This document shows positions 51,014 through 60,044 of a DNA stretch of 64,000 bases, one piece after another. The DNA comes from Ideonella_A sakaiensis_A (GTDB taxonomy: Bacteria > Pseudomonadota > Gammaproteobacteria > Burkholderiales > Burkholderiaceae_C). Made by a program: the position numbers and the translations under genes. The number at the start of each line of letters is the position of its first letter. Position 1 is the stretch's first letter. The stretch lies in assembly GCF_048320135.1 (NCBI RefSeq), contig NZ_CP182947.1:3968001-4032000 (forward strand), given 5' to 3'. The notes beneath the pieces were generated by a model. The model did no database searches. It saw only the letters and a list, made by a program, of their open reading frames with translations, and was not told where the DNA came from.

Positions 51014-52087
51014 TCACTTGCGGGCGTAGCCGAACGGCCAGTACAGCAGATAGTTGCGCAGATTGGCATAGATCTTGGCCAGCCCAAGGGGTTCAAACAG
51101 GAGAAAGCCGATGATGAGGATCCCATACAGCAGGCTTGGAATATGGGCCAGCAGTTCGATGCCGATCTTCAGATCCAGCGCCTCGGCGAGCGCGAAGATC
51201 AGGTTGGCCACGATCCCCGGCAGCAACAGGATGAACGCGACGCCGAAATAGCACCCGATGACGCTGCCGATCCCACCGACGATCACCATCGCCAGTGTCT
51301 GGATGGATACACTAACGGTGAATTGCTCTGGCGTCACTGCGTGATAGAACGTAAAGATCAAGATCGCGCCGCTGATGCCGCCGATGAATGACGACATCGC
51401 GAATGCAACCAGCTTGTAATAAAAGCTGTTGACACCAATCACCGCAGCGGCGAAATCCTTCTCGCGAACTGCAACCAATGCACGGCCCAGACCGGTGCGG
51501 CGCAGGTTCAGCATGAACATCGTCACCAGCACGCACCAGAAAAGCACCACGTAGTATTGGCCCGCGTCCGAGGTGACTTCGATTCCCAGCAGACGCATTG
51601 GCGGCGCTTGAATCGTTGCCTGGGTTCCACCGCTGACGGCGGGGACCTTGTTTATGACCCAGTCGAGCACGAACTGCATCGCCAGCGTGCTCAGGGCCAG
51701 ATACAGGCCCCGCACGCGCAAGGCAGTGATGGCGAACGCGCTGCCGATGATCGTGGCCATTAGACCGGCGAGGACCAGCGCGATCTCGAAGGGGATGCCG
51801 TTGCGGGTGGCGTGGACGGCCGTATAGGCACCGATCCCCATCACGGCCGCATACCCGAAATGGAATTGTCCGGCCCAGCCCAGGATGAGATTCAGGCCGA
51901 GCGCGGCAGATGTCCAGATCAGCCATGGCAGCATGTAGCTCTTCAGGTACAAGGGACTCAGCAGGAAGGGTGCGGCCAGACCAATCGCGAACAGCACGAT
52001 GATCTGCCAGCGCTCGAATGAAATCGGAAAAAATTTCCGATCACCACGGTAGGTGGTGTGATGAATGCCGGCCTGTCGATAGAACAT
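51014..52087 (-). CDS. livM: ABC transporter permease, LivM type
   Basis: 357 residues with many hydrophobic segments; family signature ALGLNLILGWAGQFHFGYAA and LRVRGLYLALSTLAMQFVLD, then GRALVAVREKDFAAAVIGVN, the EAA-like ATPase contact. The N-terminal 25 residues form a basic cytoplasmic extension. Partner of LivH five bases upstream. Confidence 0.93.
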   Translation of the reverse strand: MFYRQAGIHHTTYRGDRKFFPISFERWQIIVLFAIGLAAPFLLSPLYLKSYMLPWLIWTSAALGLNLILGWAGQFHFGYAAVMGIGAYTAVHATRNGIPFEIALVLAGLMATIIGSAFAITALRVRGLYLALSTLAMQFVLDWVINKVPAVSGGTQATIQAPPMRLLGIEVTSDAGQYYVVLFWCVLVTMFMLNLRRTGLGRALVAVREKDFAAAVIGVNSFYYKLVAFAMSSFIGGISGAILIFTFYHAVTPEQFTVSVSIQTLAMVIVGGIGSVIGCYFGVAFILLLPGIVANLIFALAEALDLKIGIELLAHIPSLLYGILIIGFLLFEPLGLAKIYANLRNYLLYWPFGYARK

Positions 52088-52092
52088 GAGCG

Positions 52093-52989
52093 TCAGATCC
52101 TTTGAATGTCTTCGCGCCCGAACAGGCCGTGCGGCCGGATCAGGATGGTCAGGATCAAGGTCCCGGCGACGACCAGTTCGCGGCTCCCGCCACCAACCAG
52201 GCGATCCAGGTAACCGGATGCAATTCCCTGGAACGTGCCAAGCAGCAAGCCAGCCAGGATTGCGCCACCAATGCTGTCGAGACCACCCAACACGGCGACA
52301 GCAATGCCCATCAGCAGCAGCTGCGACAGAGACTGGTCGACCCCCTGGATCGATGCCCAGAGTACACCGGCGGTGGTAGCGACGACTGCCGACATGGCCC
52401 AGGACAGTGCGACACCTCGTTCGACCGAGATGCCCACCGACCAGGATGCGGTGTAGTCGTCGGAAATCGCACGCAGCACGATGCCCATGCGGGTTCGAAA
52501 GAACAGAATGAAGAAGCCGAACATCGACAGCGCAACCAAGCCACCTGCCAGATACGAGCGGTTGATCAGAACCTCCCCGAGGAATAGCGGGTCAGAACCG
52601 ATGCCGAGCGCCAGCACCCGGTTGGTCCCGCCCCATATCACCAGCGCCGCCGCACGAATGAAGATATCGATGGCCAGCGTCATCATCAGGATCATCACCA
52701 AGGGTCGCCCCGCAAGCCGGCGCAATGCGACCCGCTCGATTCCCATGCCGATGAGGAACATCACGACCATTGCCACCGGCAACGCTACCCATATCGGCGC
52801 CTTCAGCAGATCGAATACCGCCAATGCGACGAAAGCCCCCAGCATGGCCAACGCACCTTGCGCCAGGTTCGGGACTGACGACGATTTGTAGATCAGGACG
52901 ATGCCCAGCGCCACCAAGGAGTACATCAGCCCCGACAGGGCGCCGTTGATGGCCAATTCAGCAAATAGTGCCCAGTCCATTTCAGACAT
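52093..52989 (-). CDS. livH: ABC transporter permease, LivH type
   Basis: 298 residues from the ATG at 52989, which overlaps the synthetase stop. Signature INGALSGLMYSLVALGIVLI, IYKSSSVPNLAQGALAMLGA and RAISDDYTASWSVGISVER. Forms the membrane channel with LivM. Confidence 0.93.
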   Translation of the reverse strand: MSEMDWALFAELAINGALSGLMYSLVALGIVLIYKSSSVPNLAQGALAMLGAFVALAVFDLLKAPIWVALPVAMVVMFLIGMGIERVALRRLAGRPLVMILMMTLAIDIFIRAAALVIWGGTNRVLALGIGSDPLFLGEVLINRSYLAGGLVALSMFGFFILFFRTRMGIVLRAISDDYTASWSVGISVERGVALSWAMSAVVATTAGVLWASIQGVDQSLSQLLLMGIAVAVLGGLDSIGGAILAGLLLGTFQGIASGYLDRLVGGGSRELVVAGTLILTILIRPHGLFGREDIQRI

Positions 52990-54925
52990 TCCCCACGACA
53001 AGTTTGCGTTCGATCACGCCGATGTCACCACTGTCATAGGTGATCTGGGCTTTCATCACCACCGATTCGGCGTCCGAATACAACGCGTCGATGATCGCCT
53101 TGTAGCGGTCTTCGATCACATTGCGGCGAAGCTTTCGCGTGCGCGTGATTTCCCCGTCATCGGGGTCGAATTCCTTGTGCAGATCGACGAAGCGCCGGAT
53201 CTGCAGCGGTTCGGGCAGAACGCGATTGACGCGCCGGATTTCGGTCAGCACCAGTTCGCGCACCTGCTCGTTCTGCGACAGGTCGGCATAGGAAATGTAT
53301 GGAATGCCGCGAACCTCGGCCCAATGGCCAACCGACTCCAGGTCGATGCAGACGATGGCGGCCAAGGTATCGCGACCGGCCCCGAGCACCGCGACATCGC
53401 GTATGTACGGGCTGAACTTGATGCGGTTCTCGATGTAGTTGGGGATGTAGCGCTCGCCCTGGGCGGTGTGGACAACTTCGGCCACCCGGCCGAGCACGAC
53501 CAGATGGCCGTCGGGCTCAATGTAGCCGGCGTCTCCGGTATGCAACCAGCCATCGATCAGCGTCTGACGAGTCGATTCCTCGTTGTTGAAATAGCCGCTG
53601 AAAATGCTCCCCGAACGCAGCAGGATTTCTCCATCGTCGGCGATCTTCGCCTCGACACCCGGCAGCGGCCGGCCCACGGTGTGCAACTGGACTTCATCGG
53701 GCGCCTGCACGGAATTGAAGGCGCTGCTTTCGGTTTGCCCGTAAAGCTGGCGCAGATTGATGCCCAGCGCGCGATAGAAGAGAAAAGTATCCTCGCCCAT
53801 TGCTTCACCCCCGGTAAGCGCGGTTCGCATCCGGTTCAGTCCAAACTGATCCTTGAGCGGGGCGTAGACCAGGATCTCCCCGACTCGGTAGCGCAGTTGC
53901 TGCATCGCGCTCGGTGTCTTGCCCTCGAGCTTCAGGCGCTGTACCGCGACGCCAAGTTCGATGAAGTGGTTGAAGATGCGTTTCTTCAGCGGCGTGGAGT
54001 CTTCCATGCGCACGCGAATCGTCGTCAGCATGTTGTCCCAGCTGCGCGGTGCTGCCAGATAAACCGTCGGCGCAACCTCGCGCAGGTTGCGCAGCACGGT
54101 TTCCTGCCGCTCCGGAATGTTGATGACGAAACGCAAGGCAATTCCGGCCGCCATCGTGACTGCGAAATCGCCGATCCAGGCCATCGGGAGATAGGCAAGA
54201 ATCTCTTCATCGAAGCCGAACACGTTGCCGCGACAGGCGTTGCCCACACCGGCCAGCACGTTGCGGTTCTGCAGCACCACGCCTTTGGGTTTGCCGGTGG
54301 TCCCGGACGAATGGACGAATACGGCCGGACCATCGGGGACCGAGCGCGTGATCAGGCTTTCTCGCAGTCCGGCTTCGGCTTCGAGCCTGCGCATGCCGGC
54401 AGCGCGCAAATCGTCCCAGGAAATCAGCCCCTCGGCATCGTAGCTGCTGACGCCCCGCGGATCGTCGAAGACGATATGGGCCAGTGACGGTGCCTTGTCG
54501 CGCAAGTCGAGCAACTTGTCGACTTGCTCCTGGTCCTCGGCAAGCGCATATCGCGCCTGCGCTTCGCTGGCGAAATGCCGGACTTCGTCGGGAATCGCAT
54601 CGGGGTAGACTGGCATGGCGTAGCCTTTCAGCCCCGCCGCGGCGAGCATTCCGAGATAAAGGCGCACCCGGTTGTCGCCAAGCACCAGCAACGCGTCGTT
54701 CTCGCCGAAACCCAGTTGTTCAAGCCCCGCGGCGATCGCCAGCACCTCATCCAGGATCTGGGACCAGCTGAACTCCTGCCAGATTCCCAATGCCTTTTCG
54801 CGCATCGCGGTGCGCTTCGGATAGGCCCGTGCATTGATCGCGAGCAGGCGCATCAGGGTGGTCTCTGCGCCGAGATCCCATTGCGACGCTGGTTCCGCGG
54901 CCAGCGTCGATTGATCACGCTGCAT
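52982..54925 (-). CDS. Long-chain-type AMP-forming acyl-CoA synthetase
   Basis: 647 residues from the ATG at 54925, overlapping the livG end. Long-form ANL enzyme: P-loop FVHSSGTTGKPKGVVLQNRN, YGQTESSAFNSVQAPDEVQL, TGDAGYIEPDGHLVVLGR, and a catalytic-Lys region TRTRKLRRNVIEDRYKAI. The 650-residue length matches the fatty-acid and steroid-acid synthetases commonly embedded in Liv-type operons, where import is coupled to CoA activation. Its place between livG and livH supports that. Confidence 0.9.
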   Translation of the reverse strand: MQRDQSTLAAEPASQWDLGAETTLMRLLAINARAYPKRTAMREKALGIWQEFSWSQILDEVLAIAAGLEQLGFGENDALLVLGDNRVRLYLGMLAAAGLKGYAMPVYPDAIPDEVRHFASEAQARYALAEDQEQVDKLLDLRDKAPSLAHIVFDDPRGVSSYDAEGLISWDDLRAAGMRRLEAEAGLRESLITRSVPDGPAVFVHSSGTTGKPKGVVLQNRNVLAGVGNACRGNVFGFDEEILAYLPMAWIGDFAVTMAAGIALRFVINIPERQETVLRNLREVAPTVYLAAPRSWDNMLTTIRVRMEDSTPLKKRIFNHFIELGVAVQRLKLEGKTPSAMQQLRYRVGEILVYAPLKDQFGLNRMRTALTGGEAMGEDTFLFYRALGINLRQLYGQTESSAFNSVQAPDEVQLHTVGRPLPGVEAKIADDGEILLRSGSIFSGYFNNEESTRQTLIDGWLHTGDAGYIEPDGHLVVLGRVAEVVHTAQGERYIPNYIENRIKFSPYIRDVAVLGAGRDTLAAIVCIDLESVGHWAEVRGIPYISYADLSQNEQVRELVLTEIRRVNRVLPEPLQIRRFVDLHKEFDPDDGEITRTRKLRRNVIEDRYKAIIDALYSDAESVVMKAQITYDSGDIGVIERKLVVGNV

Positions 54926-55724
54926 GTTGGCTCGCCTTCCCGAGGTAGGCCTCGATGACGCGTGGATTGGCCACCACGTCGCGTGGCAGGCCGGTCCCGA
55001 TGACTTCACCATAGTTCAGCGCCATGATACGGTCGCAGATGCCGAGCACGACATCCATGTGGTGCTCGATCAGCAGCACCGTGATGCCGCGCTCGTCACG
55101 TGCATCGAGAACAAACCGGGCCATGTATTCCTTTTCTTCCTGATTCATGCCGGCCATCGGCTCGTCGAGAATGAGGAAGTTCGGTTCGGCAACCAGCGCC
55201 CGGGCCAGTTCGACACGTTTCTTCAGGCCGATGGACAGCGTCTCGACTGGATCATCACGCACTGCCTGCAACTGCAGGAATTCGATCACCTCCTCGACCA
55301 CCTGCCGATGGGCGATTTCTTCCTTCTGACTCATCCACCAATACAAGGCGGTCTTGATGACGCCGGGATTCAGGTAGATGTGGCGGCCCAGCAGAATGTT
55401 GTCGAGCGCCGACATGCCGTTGAACAGGGCCAGATTCTGAAAAGTGCGCGCCACCTTGAGCCGCGCCACCTTGTGCGGAGGCATGCCGGTGATGTCGCTG
55501 CCGTTCAGCAGGATGCGGCCCCTTTGTGGTGGGTAGAAGCCTGTGATGGCATTGACCAAGGTGGTCTTGCCGCTGCCATTGGGTCCCACCAGACCAAAGA
55601 TCTCGCCGCGGGCCACCTGCAAGTCGATGCCGGTGACGGCCACCAGGCCACCGAAGCGACGCTCCAGGTTTTGACATTCGATGACGGCAGTTGAATCCTT
55701 GGTGCCACTGCTGGGCGAGTTCAT
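54915..55724 (-). CDS. livG: ABC transporter ATP-binding protein, LivG type
   Basis: 269 residues from the ATG at 55724. Walker A LVGPNGSGKTTLVNAITGFY, Walker B PNFLILDEPMAGMNQEE, H-loop VLLIEHHMDVVLGICDRIM. The signature loop reads ETLSIGLKKRVELARALV, a variant seen in this transporter subgroup in place of LSGGQ. It is the first gene of operon 3. Confidence 0.94.
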   Translation of the reverse strand: MNSPSSGTKDSTAVIECQNLERRFGGLVAVTGIDLQVARGEIFGLVGPNGSGKTTLVNAITGFYPPQRGRILLNGSDITGMPPHKVARLKVARTFQNLALFNGMSALDNILLGRHIYLNPGVIKTALYWWMSQKEEIAHRQVVEEVIEFLQLQAVRDDPVETLSIGLKKRVELARALVAEPNFLILDEPMAGMNQEEKEYMARFVLDARDERGITVLLIEHHMDVVLGICDRIMALNYGEVIGTGLPRDVVANPRVIEAYLGKASQHAA

Positions 55725-55746
55725 GTCGGGTCCACGAGGCAAGGAA

Positions 55747-55764
55747 ACACCGACCGAGTGTTAG
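55747..55764. promoter_or_regulatory. Operator-like site 3 (just upstream of livG)
   Basis: Reverse complement reads CTAACACTCGGTCGGTGT, matching site 1 at the conserved outer positions. It lies 23 bp from the livG start, a position suited to repression. Confidence 0.45.
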
Positions 55765-55900
55765 GCAGGCTTCCGCAGGAAAGGATTGCTTCGGGCGTTT
55801 TCCCGACACTGGTTTTTAGGGTTTGTGGCATCAATGTATGCTGCTGGTCAAATCGAGGTGAACTGGCGCTGCCCTGCAACTTTGTTTCGATAGCGAGGTT

Positions 55901-55918
55901 CTAACAAGCGTTCGATTG
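55901..55918. promoter_or_regulatory. Operator-like site 4 (upstream of the rightward dehydrogenase genes)
   Basis: CTAACAAGCGTTCGATTG matches site 1 in 13 of 18 positions. It lies in the 395-bp divergent region, which also holds the palindrome GGGCGAT-CAG-ATCGCCC (56004-56020). No gene is seen in 55725-56119. Confidence 0.5.
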
Positions 55919-56119
55919 AATGTCAATTGACGGAATTCCGTATGGACCCCATCATGCCGGGCTGCATACATTGAGGGCAGGATGGGGGGCTTCAGTGTCA
56001 TCGGGGCGATCAGATCGCCCTTGTGTGCGATTTTTCTTTCCGCCCAGACCCAGGCCTGATGATCAATGCCAGCTCTGCTGCCCGTCAATGAGGGTGACTC
56101 TGTCACCTGAAGCGTAAAG

Positions 56120-57277
56120 ATGGATTTTCGGCTTACCGATCAGCAATTGGAATTCCAGCACGCCGCCCGGCGCTTCGCGCAGCAGGAATTGGTGGCTGTC
56201 GCAAAGGAGTGCGAACGGACCAGCGATCCGGTTCCGGACGACGTGCGCCGCCGCATGGGTGAGCTCGGCTTCCTGGGCATCAACATCCCGCAGGCCTTCG
56301 GCGGCCTGGGCGCGGGCAAGGTCGATGCGCTGATCGTCCTCGAGGAACTTGCCAAGATCTCGGCCGCGGTTGCCTTTCCGGTCTTCGAGGCCAACTGCGG
56401 CCCGGCGCAGACGCTGCTGTACTTCGCGCCGGAATGGCTCAAGCAGCGCGTCCTGCCAAAGGTGTGTTCGGGCGAGATGATGGTTTCGGTTTCGATGTCG
56501 GAGCCCGATGTCGGCACCGCGATGACCGAGCTGAAGACCCGCGCCGTGATCAAGGGCGACCGCATCGTCATCAACGGCGTCAAGCGCTGGTGCAGTGGTG
56601 CCGGCCATGCGCAGGGCTACGTACTGTACTGCCGGCTGGCTGACCAGCCCGGGGCGGCCGGCGTCGGCGCGGTCTACCTGGAGAAGGATACGCCGGGCAT
56701 GTCCTTCGGCAAGCCCGAGAACTTCATGGGTGTGCGCGGCTTCCACAATGCCGAGATCTACCTTGACGACGTCGAGGTGCCGGTCGAGAACATCATCGTG
56801 CCGGCCGGCGGCGTGAAGGATCTGATGCGCTCGTTCAACATGGAGCGGCTGGGCAACTCGACCTGCGCGCTGGGCATCGCCGCCAGTGCGCTCGATGTGG
56901 CGCTGGACTACACCCAGCAGCGCCATCAGTTCGGCAAGCCACTGGTCGATTTCCAGGCCGTCCAGTTGCGTCTGGCCGAGATGCAGATCGACGTCGAAGC
57001 CGCGCGACTGCTGATCCATCGCGCCGCGCAGGGCGCCGAGGACGGCCTGCCATCGCTGCTCGACACCAGCGTGGCCAAGTGCTTTGCCAACGAAGCGGTG
57101 CGCCGCGTGGTCGCCAACGGCGCCCAAGTGATGGGCGCGGTGGGTTATTGCAAGGACTACCCGATGGAACAGAAGATGCGCGACGCCTGGGTCTGGGGCA
57201 TCGGCGGCGGTCACATCGACCTGCAGAAAGTCAACATCACCGGCGAACTGGTCGGACGGCGCTTCTCTCAGCGCTGA
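56120..57277 (+). CDS. Acyl-CoA dehydrogenase (possible heteromer partner A)
   Basis: 385 residues. Signs: SVSMSEPDVGTAMTELKTRA, IVINGVKRWCSGAGHAQGYV, SFNMERLGNSTCALGIAASA with Glu near residue 240 at the isovaleryl-type position, and RDAWVWGIGGGHIDLQKVNI, a variant of the usual GTSEIQ end. It is adjacent to a second dehydrogenase gene (18-bp gap), as in the two-subunit steroid dehydrogenases, so an alpha2beta2 complex is possible. Confidence 0.9.
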   Translation: MDFRLTDQQLEFQHAARRFAQQELVAVAKECERTSDPVPDDVRRRMGELGFLGINIPQAFGGLGAGKVDALIVLEELAKISAAVAFPVFEANCGPAQTLLYFAPEWLKQRVLPKVCSGEMMVSVSMSEPDVGTAMTELKTRAVIKGDRIVINGVKRWCSGAGHAQGYVLYCRLADQPGAAGVGAVYLEKDTPGMSFGKPENFMGVRGFHNAEIYLDDVEVPVENIIVPAGGVKDLMRSFNMERLGNSTCALGIAASALDVALDYTQQRHQFGKPLVDFQAVQLRLAEMQIDVEAARLLIHRAAQGAEDGLPSLLDTSVAKCFANEAVRRVVANGAQVMGAVGYCKDYPMEQKMRDAWVWGIGGGHIDLQKVNITGELVGRRFSQR

Positions 57278-57295
57278 AACGAAAGGCGAACAACC

Positions 57296-58450
57296 ATGCG
57301 TGCCGACCGTGATTTCGGATTCAGCGATGAACAGATGATGTTGCGCGAGGCCGTGCGCCAGTTCGTGCGCAAGGAAATGCCCGACGCCGTTGCGCGCCGG
57401 TGTGACCGCGAGAAGATCGCACCGCTGGCGGTGTTCGACAAGATGGCCGCGCTCGGCTGGCTTGGCGTGGCGATCCCCGAGGAATATGGTGGCTCCGGGC
57501 TGGGCTTCGTCGAGCTCGGCATCATCCAGGAAGAACTGTCCTACGGCCTGCTCGAGCTGGCGGTGTTGTTCTACCGCGCCACGGTGCATGGCGCGCATTC
57601 GCTGCTCACCTATGGCAGCGAGGCGCAGCGCAAGAAATACCTGCCGTTGATCGCGGCCGGCAAGTTCAAGTCGTCGATGAGCCTGACCGAGCCCGACGCC
57701 GGCTCCGATGCCGCCGCCGTGCGCACCCGTGCGGTGCGCGACGGCGAGCACTTCGTCATCAACGGCGCCAAGGTCTTCAACTCGCAGATCGACCTGGCCG
57801 ACCGCACCGTGCTGGTCACCCGCACCGACCCCGACGTGGCGCAGCACAAGGGCATCAGCCTCTTCTTCGTCGATCCCAGGAGTCCCGGCGTGACCATCGA
57901 GCGGTTGGACACGCTGGCCTTCCGCGCCGTCGGCACCAACCGCGTTACTTACGAGAACGTGCGCGTCCACCAGGACGACCTGCTCGGTGAGCTGAACGGC
58001 GGCTGGAAACAGCTGATGACGAATCTGAACAAGGAGCGCTTCTCGCTGGCCGCGCAGGTCACCGGAGCCGCCCAGGCGGCATTGGACTGCGCACTGCAAT
58101 ACGCCAAGGACCGGGTGCAGTTCGGCCAGCCGATCGCCAAGTTCCAGGTCATCCAGCACAAGCTGGCCGACATGCAGATCGCCGTGCACACCTCGCGCAT
58201 GCTGACCTACGACCTGGCGCGCCGCCTCGACGCCGGCATCGATTGCCGCAAGGAGGCGTCGATCGCCAAGGTCTGCACCACCGAGGCGTACTTTCGTGTC
58301 GCCGACGAGGGCATGCAGATCCTCGGCGGCTATTCGATGACACCTGACTTCCCGATGGAACGCCATTACCGGGACTCGCGGTTGATGCGCATCGGAGGTG
58401 GTGCCAGCGAGGTCATGCGCAACTCGATTGCCAAGGATCTGGGACTTTAG
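57296..58450 (+). CDS. Acyl-CoA dehydrogenase (possible heteromer partner B)
   Basis: 384 residues. Signs: SSMSLTEPDAGSDAAAVRTR, FVINGAKVFNSQIDLADRTV, LNKERFSLAAQVTGAAQAAL, and RIGGGASEVMRNSIAKDLGL. It also has Glu in the KERF position. Acts in dehydrogenation of an acyl-CoA. The next gene begins 173 bp later with its own ribosome site. Confidence 0.9.
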   Translation: MRADRDFGFSDEQMMLREAVRQFVRKEMPDAVARRCDREKIAPLAVFDKMAALGWLGVAIPEEYGGSGLGFVELGIIQEELSYGLLELAVLFYRATVHGAHSLLTYGSEAQRKKYLPLIAAGKFKSSMSLTEPDAGSDAAAVRTRAVRDGEHFVINGAKVFNSQIDLADRTVLVTRTDPDVAQHKGISLFFVDPRSPGVTIERLDTLAFRAVGTNRVTYENVRVHQDDLLGELNGGWKQLMTNLNKERFSLAAQVTGAAQAALDCALQYAKDRVQFGQPIAKFQVIQHKLADMQIAVHTSRMLTYDLARRLDAGIDCRKEASIAKVCTTEAYFRVADEGMQILGGYSMTPDFPMERHYRDSRLMRIGGGASEVMRNSIAKDLGL

Positions 58451-58623
58451 GAGGCATCCCATCAGCGTCTGACGCCGACATCATCGCCCGACTGAGCTGC
58501 AGTACGCCCAGGACCGTGCACCCGGTCCTGAAACAGCGCCTTGCGGCAACCACGGGAATGCAGCTGTTGACCGGCACAGCAGACCAGTATGCCGTCGATG
58601 AACCACCCGCGAAGGAGCTTGTG

Positions 58624-59991
58624 ATGACGCTTGTCCACCGTCTCGGCCAGTTCGTCGCTCATCTGAGCGCGGAGCATATTCCGCCCCCCGTAATCGAGAA
58701 GGCACGCACCTGCCTGCTCAATGGCTACGGCATCGCGCTGGGCGGCCATGCCACACCATTCGCCCCGGTGGCGCGCAGCGCCGCATTGGCACTCGACGGT
58801 GAACGGCACAGCGGTGGCGCCACGCTGCTGGGCGACGGCCGCAAGACTTCGGTCGAAGGCGCGGCACTCGCCAATTCGGCGCTGTTCCATGGCCGTGCGC
58901 AAGAGGACACCTGCGGTGCCGGACATTTCGGCACCATCATGATTCCGCTGCTCAGTGCGCTGGTCGAGGCGCGCGGCCTGCCGCTGGCGCGGATGCTGCC
59001 ATCGCTGGTCGCCGGCTATGAAGTCGGTGGCCTGCTCGAATCGGCGTTCGGACCTGTCACCACACCGGCCGGTCTGCGCGCGTCGCCGCTGTACGGCACG
59101 CTGGCCGCTGCGGCGGCAAGCGCGCATTTGCTGGGTCTCGATGCCGAGCGCAGTGCCGCGGCGCTGGCCAACGCCGCCTCGTTCACTGGCGGCATGTTGC
59201 AGTCCTTCGCCGACGGCACCGACGAATGGCGCTACCAGGTGGGCGTGGCTGCGCGGAACGGCCTGGTAGCCACCGAGTTGGCGCGCGCCGGTTCACGCTC
59301 GGCACCGGGGGCGCTCGAGGGCCGTTCAGGATTCGTCCGGGCCTATGTGCGCACCGATTGCGACGTTGCTGCGCTGCTGGCTCGATTGGGCCGGGAATGG
59401 TCGGTGATGCGCGTTACTTTCAAACCGTTTCCGGTCTGCGCCTTCAACCAGACGCCGGTGACTGCCGCCTTGATCCTGCGCGAAAGGCTCGCAGGTCGCA
59501 TGCTCAAGCAGGTGCGTGTGCGCATGAATCCGTTCGAGACAGGGTACGCCGGAATGGATGCCAAAGGTCCGTTCGAATCGATCTCAGGCACGCTGATGAG
59601 CATACCGTTCTGCATCGCGCTGACGCTGCTGCGCGGCACGCCGACCATGGCGGCGATGACGACGTATGGCGACGCCGCGGTCAACGATCTCAGCCATCGC
59701 ATCGAACTGGTGACCGACGAAAAGGTGCCCGTGCTGTCCTGCGTCATCGAGGCCGAGACAGCCGACGGCGCCTGGCTGCTGCAGGACCAGCGCATGACGG
59801 TGGCCGATTTCGCCTACGATTGGGATACCGATTCGGAACTGGTGCGGCGCATCGGCGCCGAGACCGGCGTGCCGACGGCGGCCTACGACTGCATCGAGGA
59901 CTTCTGTCGCGATCCGCAGCGCGCCGGCATCGGGACCGTACTGGACGCTTTCGCAATGCTGCCGCGGGTCGTGGCAGCCTCTGCCGACTGA
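58624..59991 (+). CDS. MmgE/PrpD-family protein
   Basis: 455 residues; the ATG at 58624 is chosen because GAAGGAG lies seven bases upstream. Family features: CLLNGYGIALGGHATPFAPV, ANSALFHGRAQEDTCGAGHF, PSLVAGYEVGGLLESAFGPV, FKPFPVCAFNQTPVTAALIL. Members include 2-methylcitrate dehydratase and related hydro-lyases or epimerases. No other methylcitrate-cycle gene is present, so it may instead act on a pathway-specific hydroxy acid. Confidence 0.88.
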   Translation: MTLVHRLGQFVAHLSAEHIPPPVIEKARTCLLNGYGIALGGHATPFAPVARSAALALDGERHSGGATLLGDGRKTSVEGAALANSALFHGRAQEDTCGAGHFGTIMIPLLSALVEARGLPLARMLPSLVAGYEVGGLLESAFGPVTTPAGLRASPLYGTLAAAAASAHLLGLDAERSAAALANAASFTGGMLQSFADGTDEWRYQVGVAARNGLVATELARAGSRSAPGALEGRSGFVRAYVRTDCDVAALLARLGREWSVMRVTFKPFPVCAFNQTPVTAALILRERLAGRMLKQVRVRMNPFETGYAGMDAKGPFESISGTLMSIPFCIALTLLRGTPTMAAMTTYGDAAVNDLSHRIELVTDEKVPVLSCVIEAETADGAWLLQDQRMTVADFAYDWDTDSELVRRIGAETGVPTAAYDCIEDFCRDPQRAGIGTVLDAFAMLPRVVAASAD

Positions 59992-60044
59992 CTCTGCTCT
60001 CGCTTTACGCATCCTCGAAGGCGCCGACGGCGAGACTTCGGAAT

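Noticed and set aside
54915..55724. LivG as a defective ATPase because LSGGQ is missing.
   Set aside because: The loop LSIGLKKR is in the right place and Walker A, Walker B and the H-loop are intact; this is a known kind of variation in the group.
56063..58462. A 799-codon open frame on the reverse strand.
   Set aside because: It mirrors two clear acyl-CoA dehydrogenase genes; it is Arg/His/Leu-rich without any domain and results from high GC in third positions.
58624..59991. Calling the MmgE/PrpD protein 2-methylcitrate dehydratase.
   Set aside because: No prpB, prpC or acnD genes are nearby; the family has several functions.
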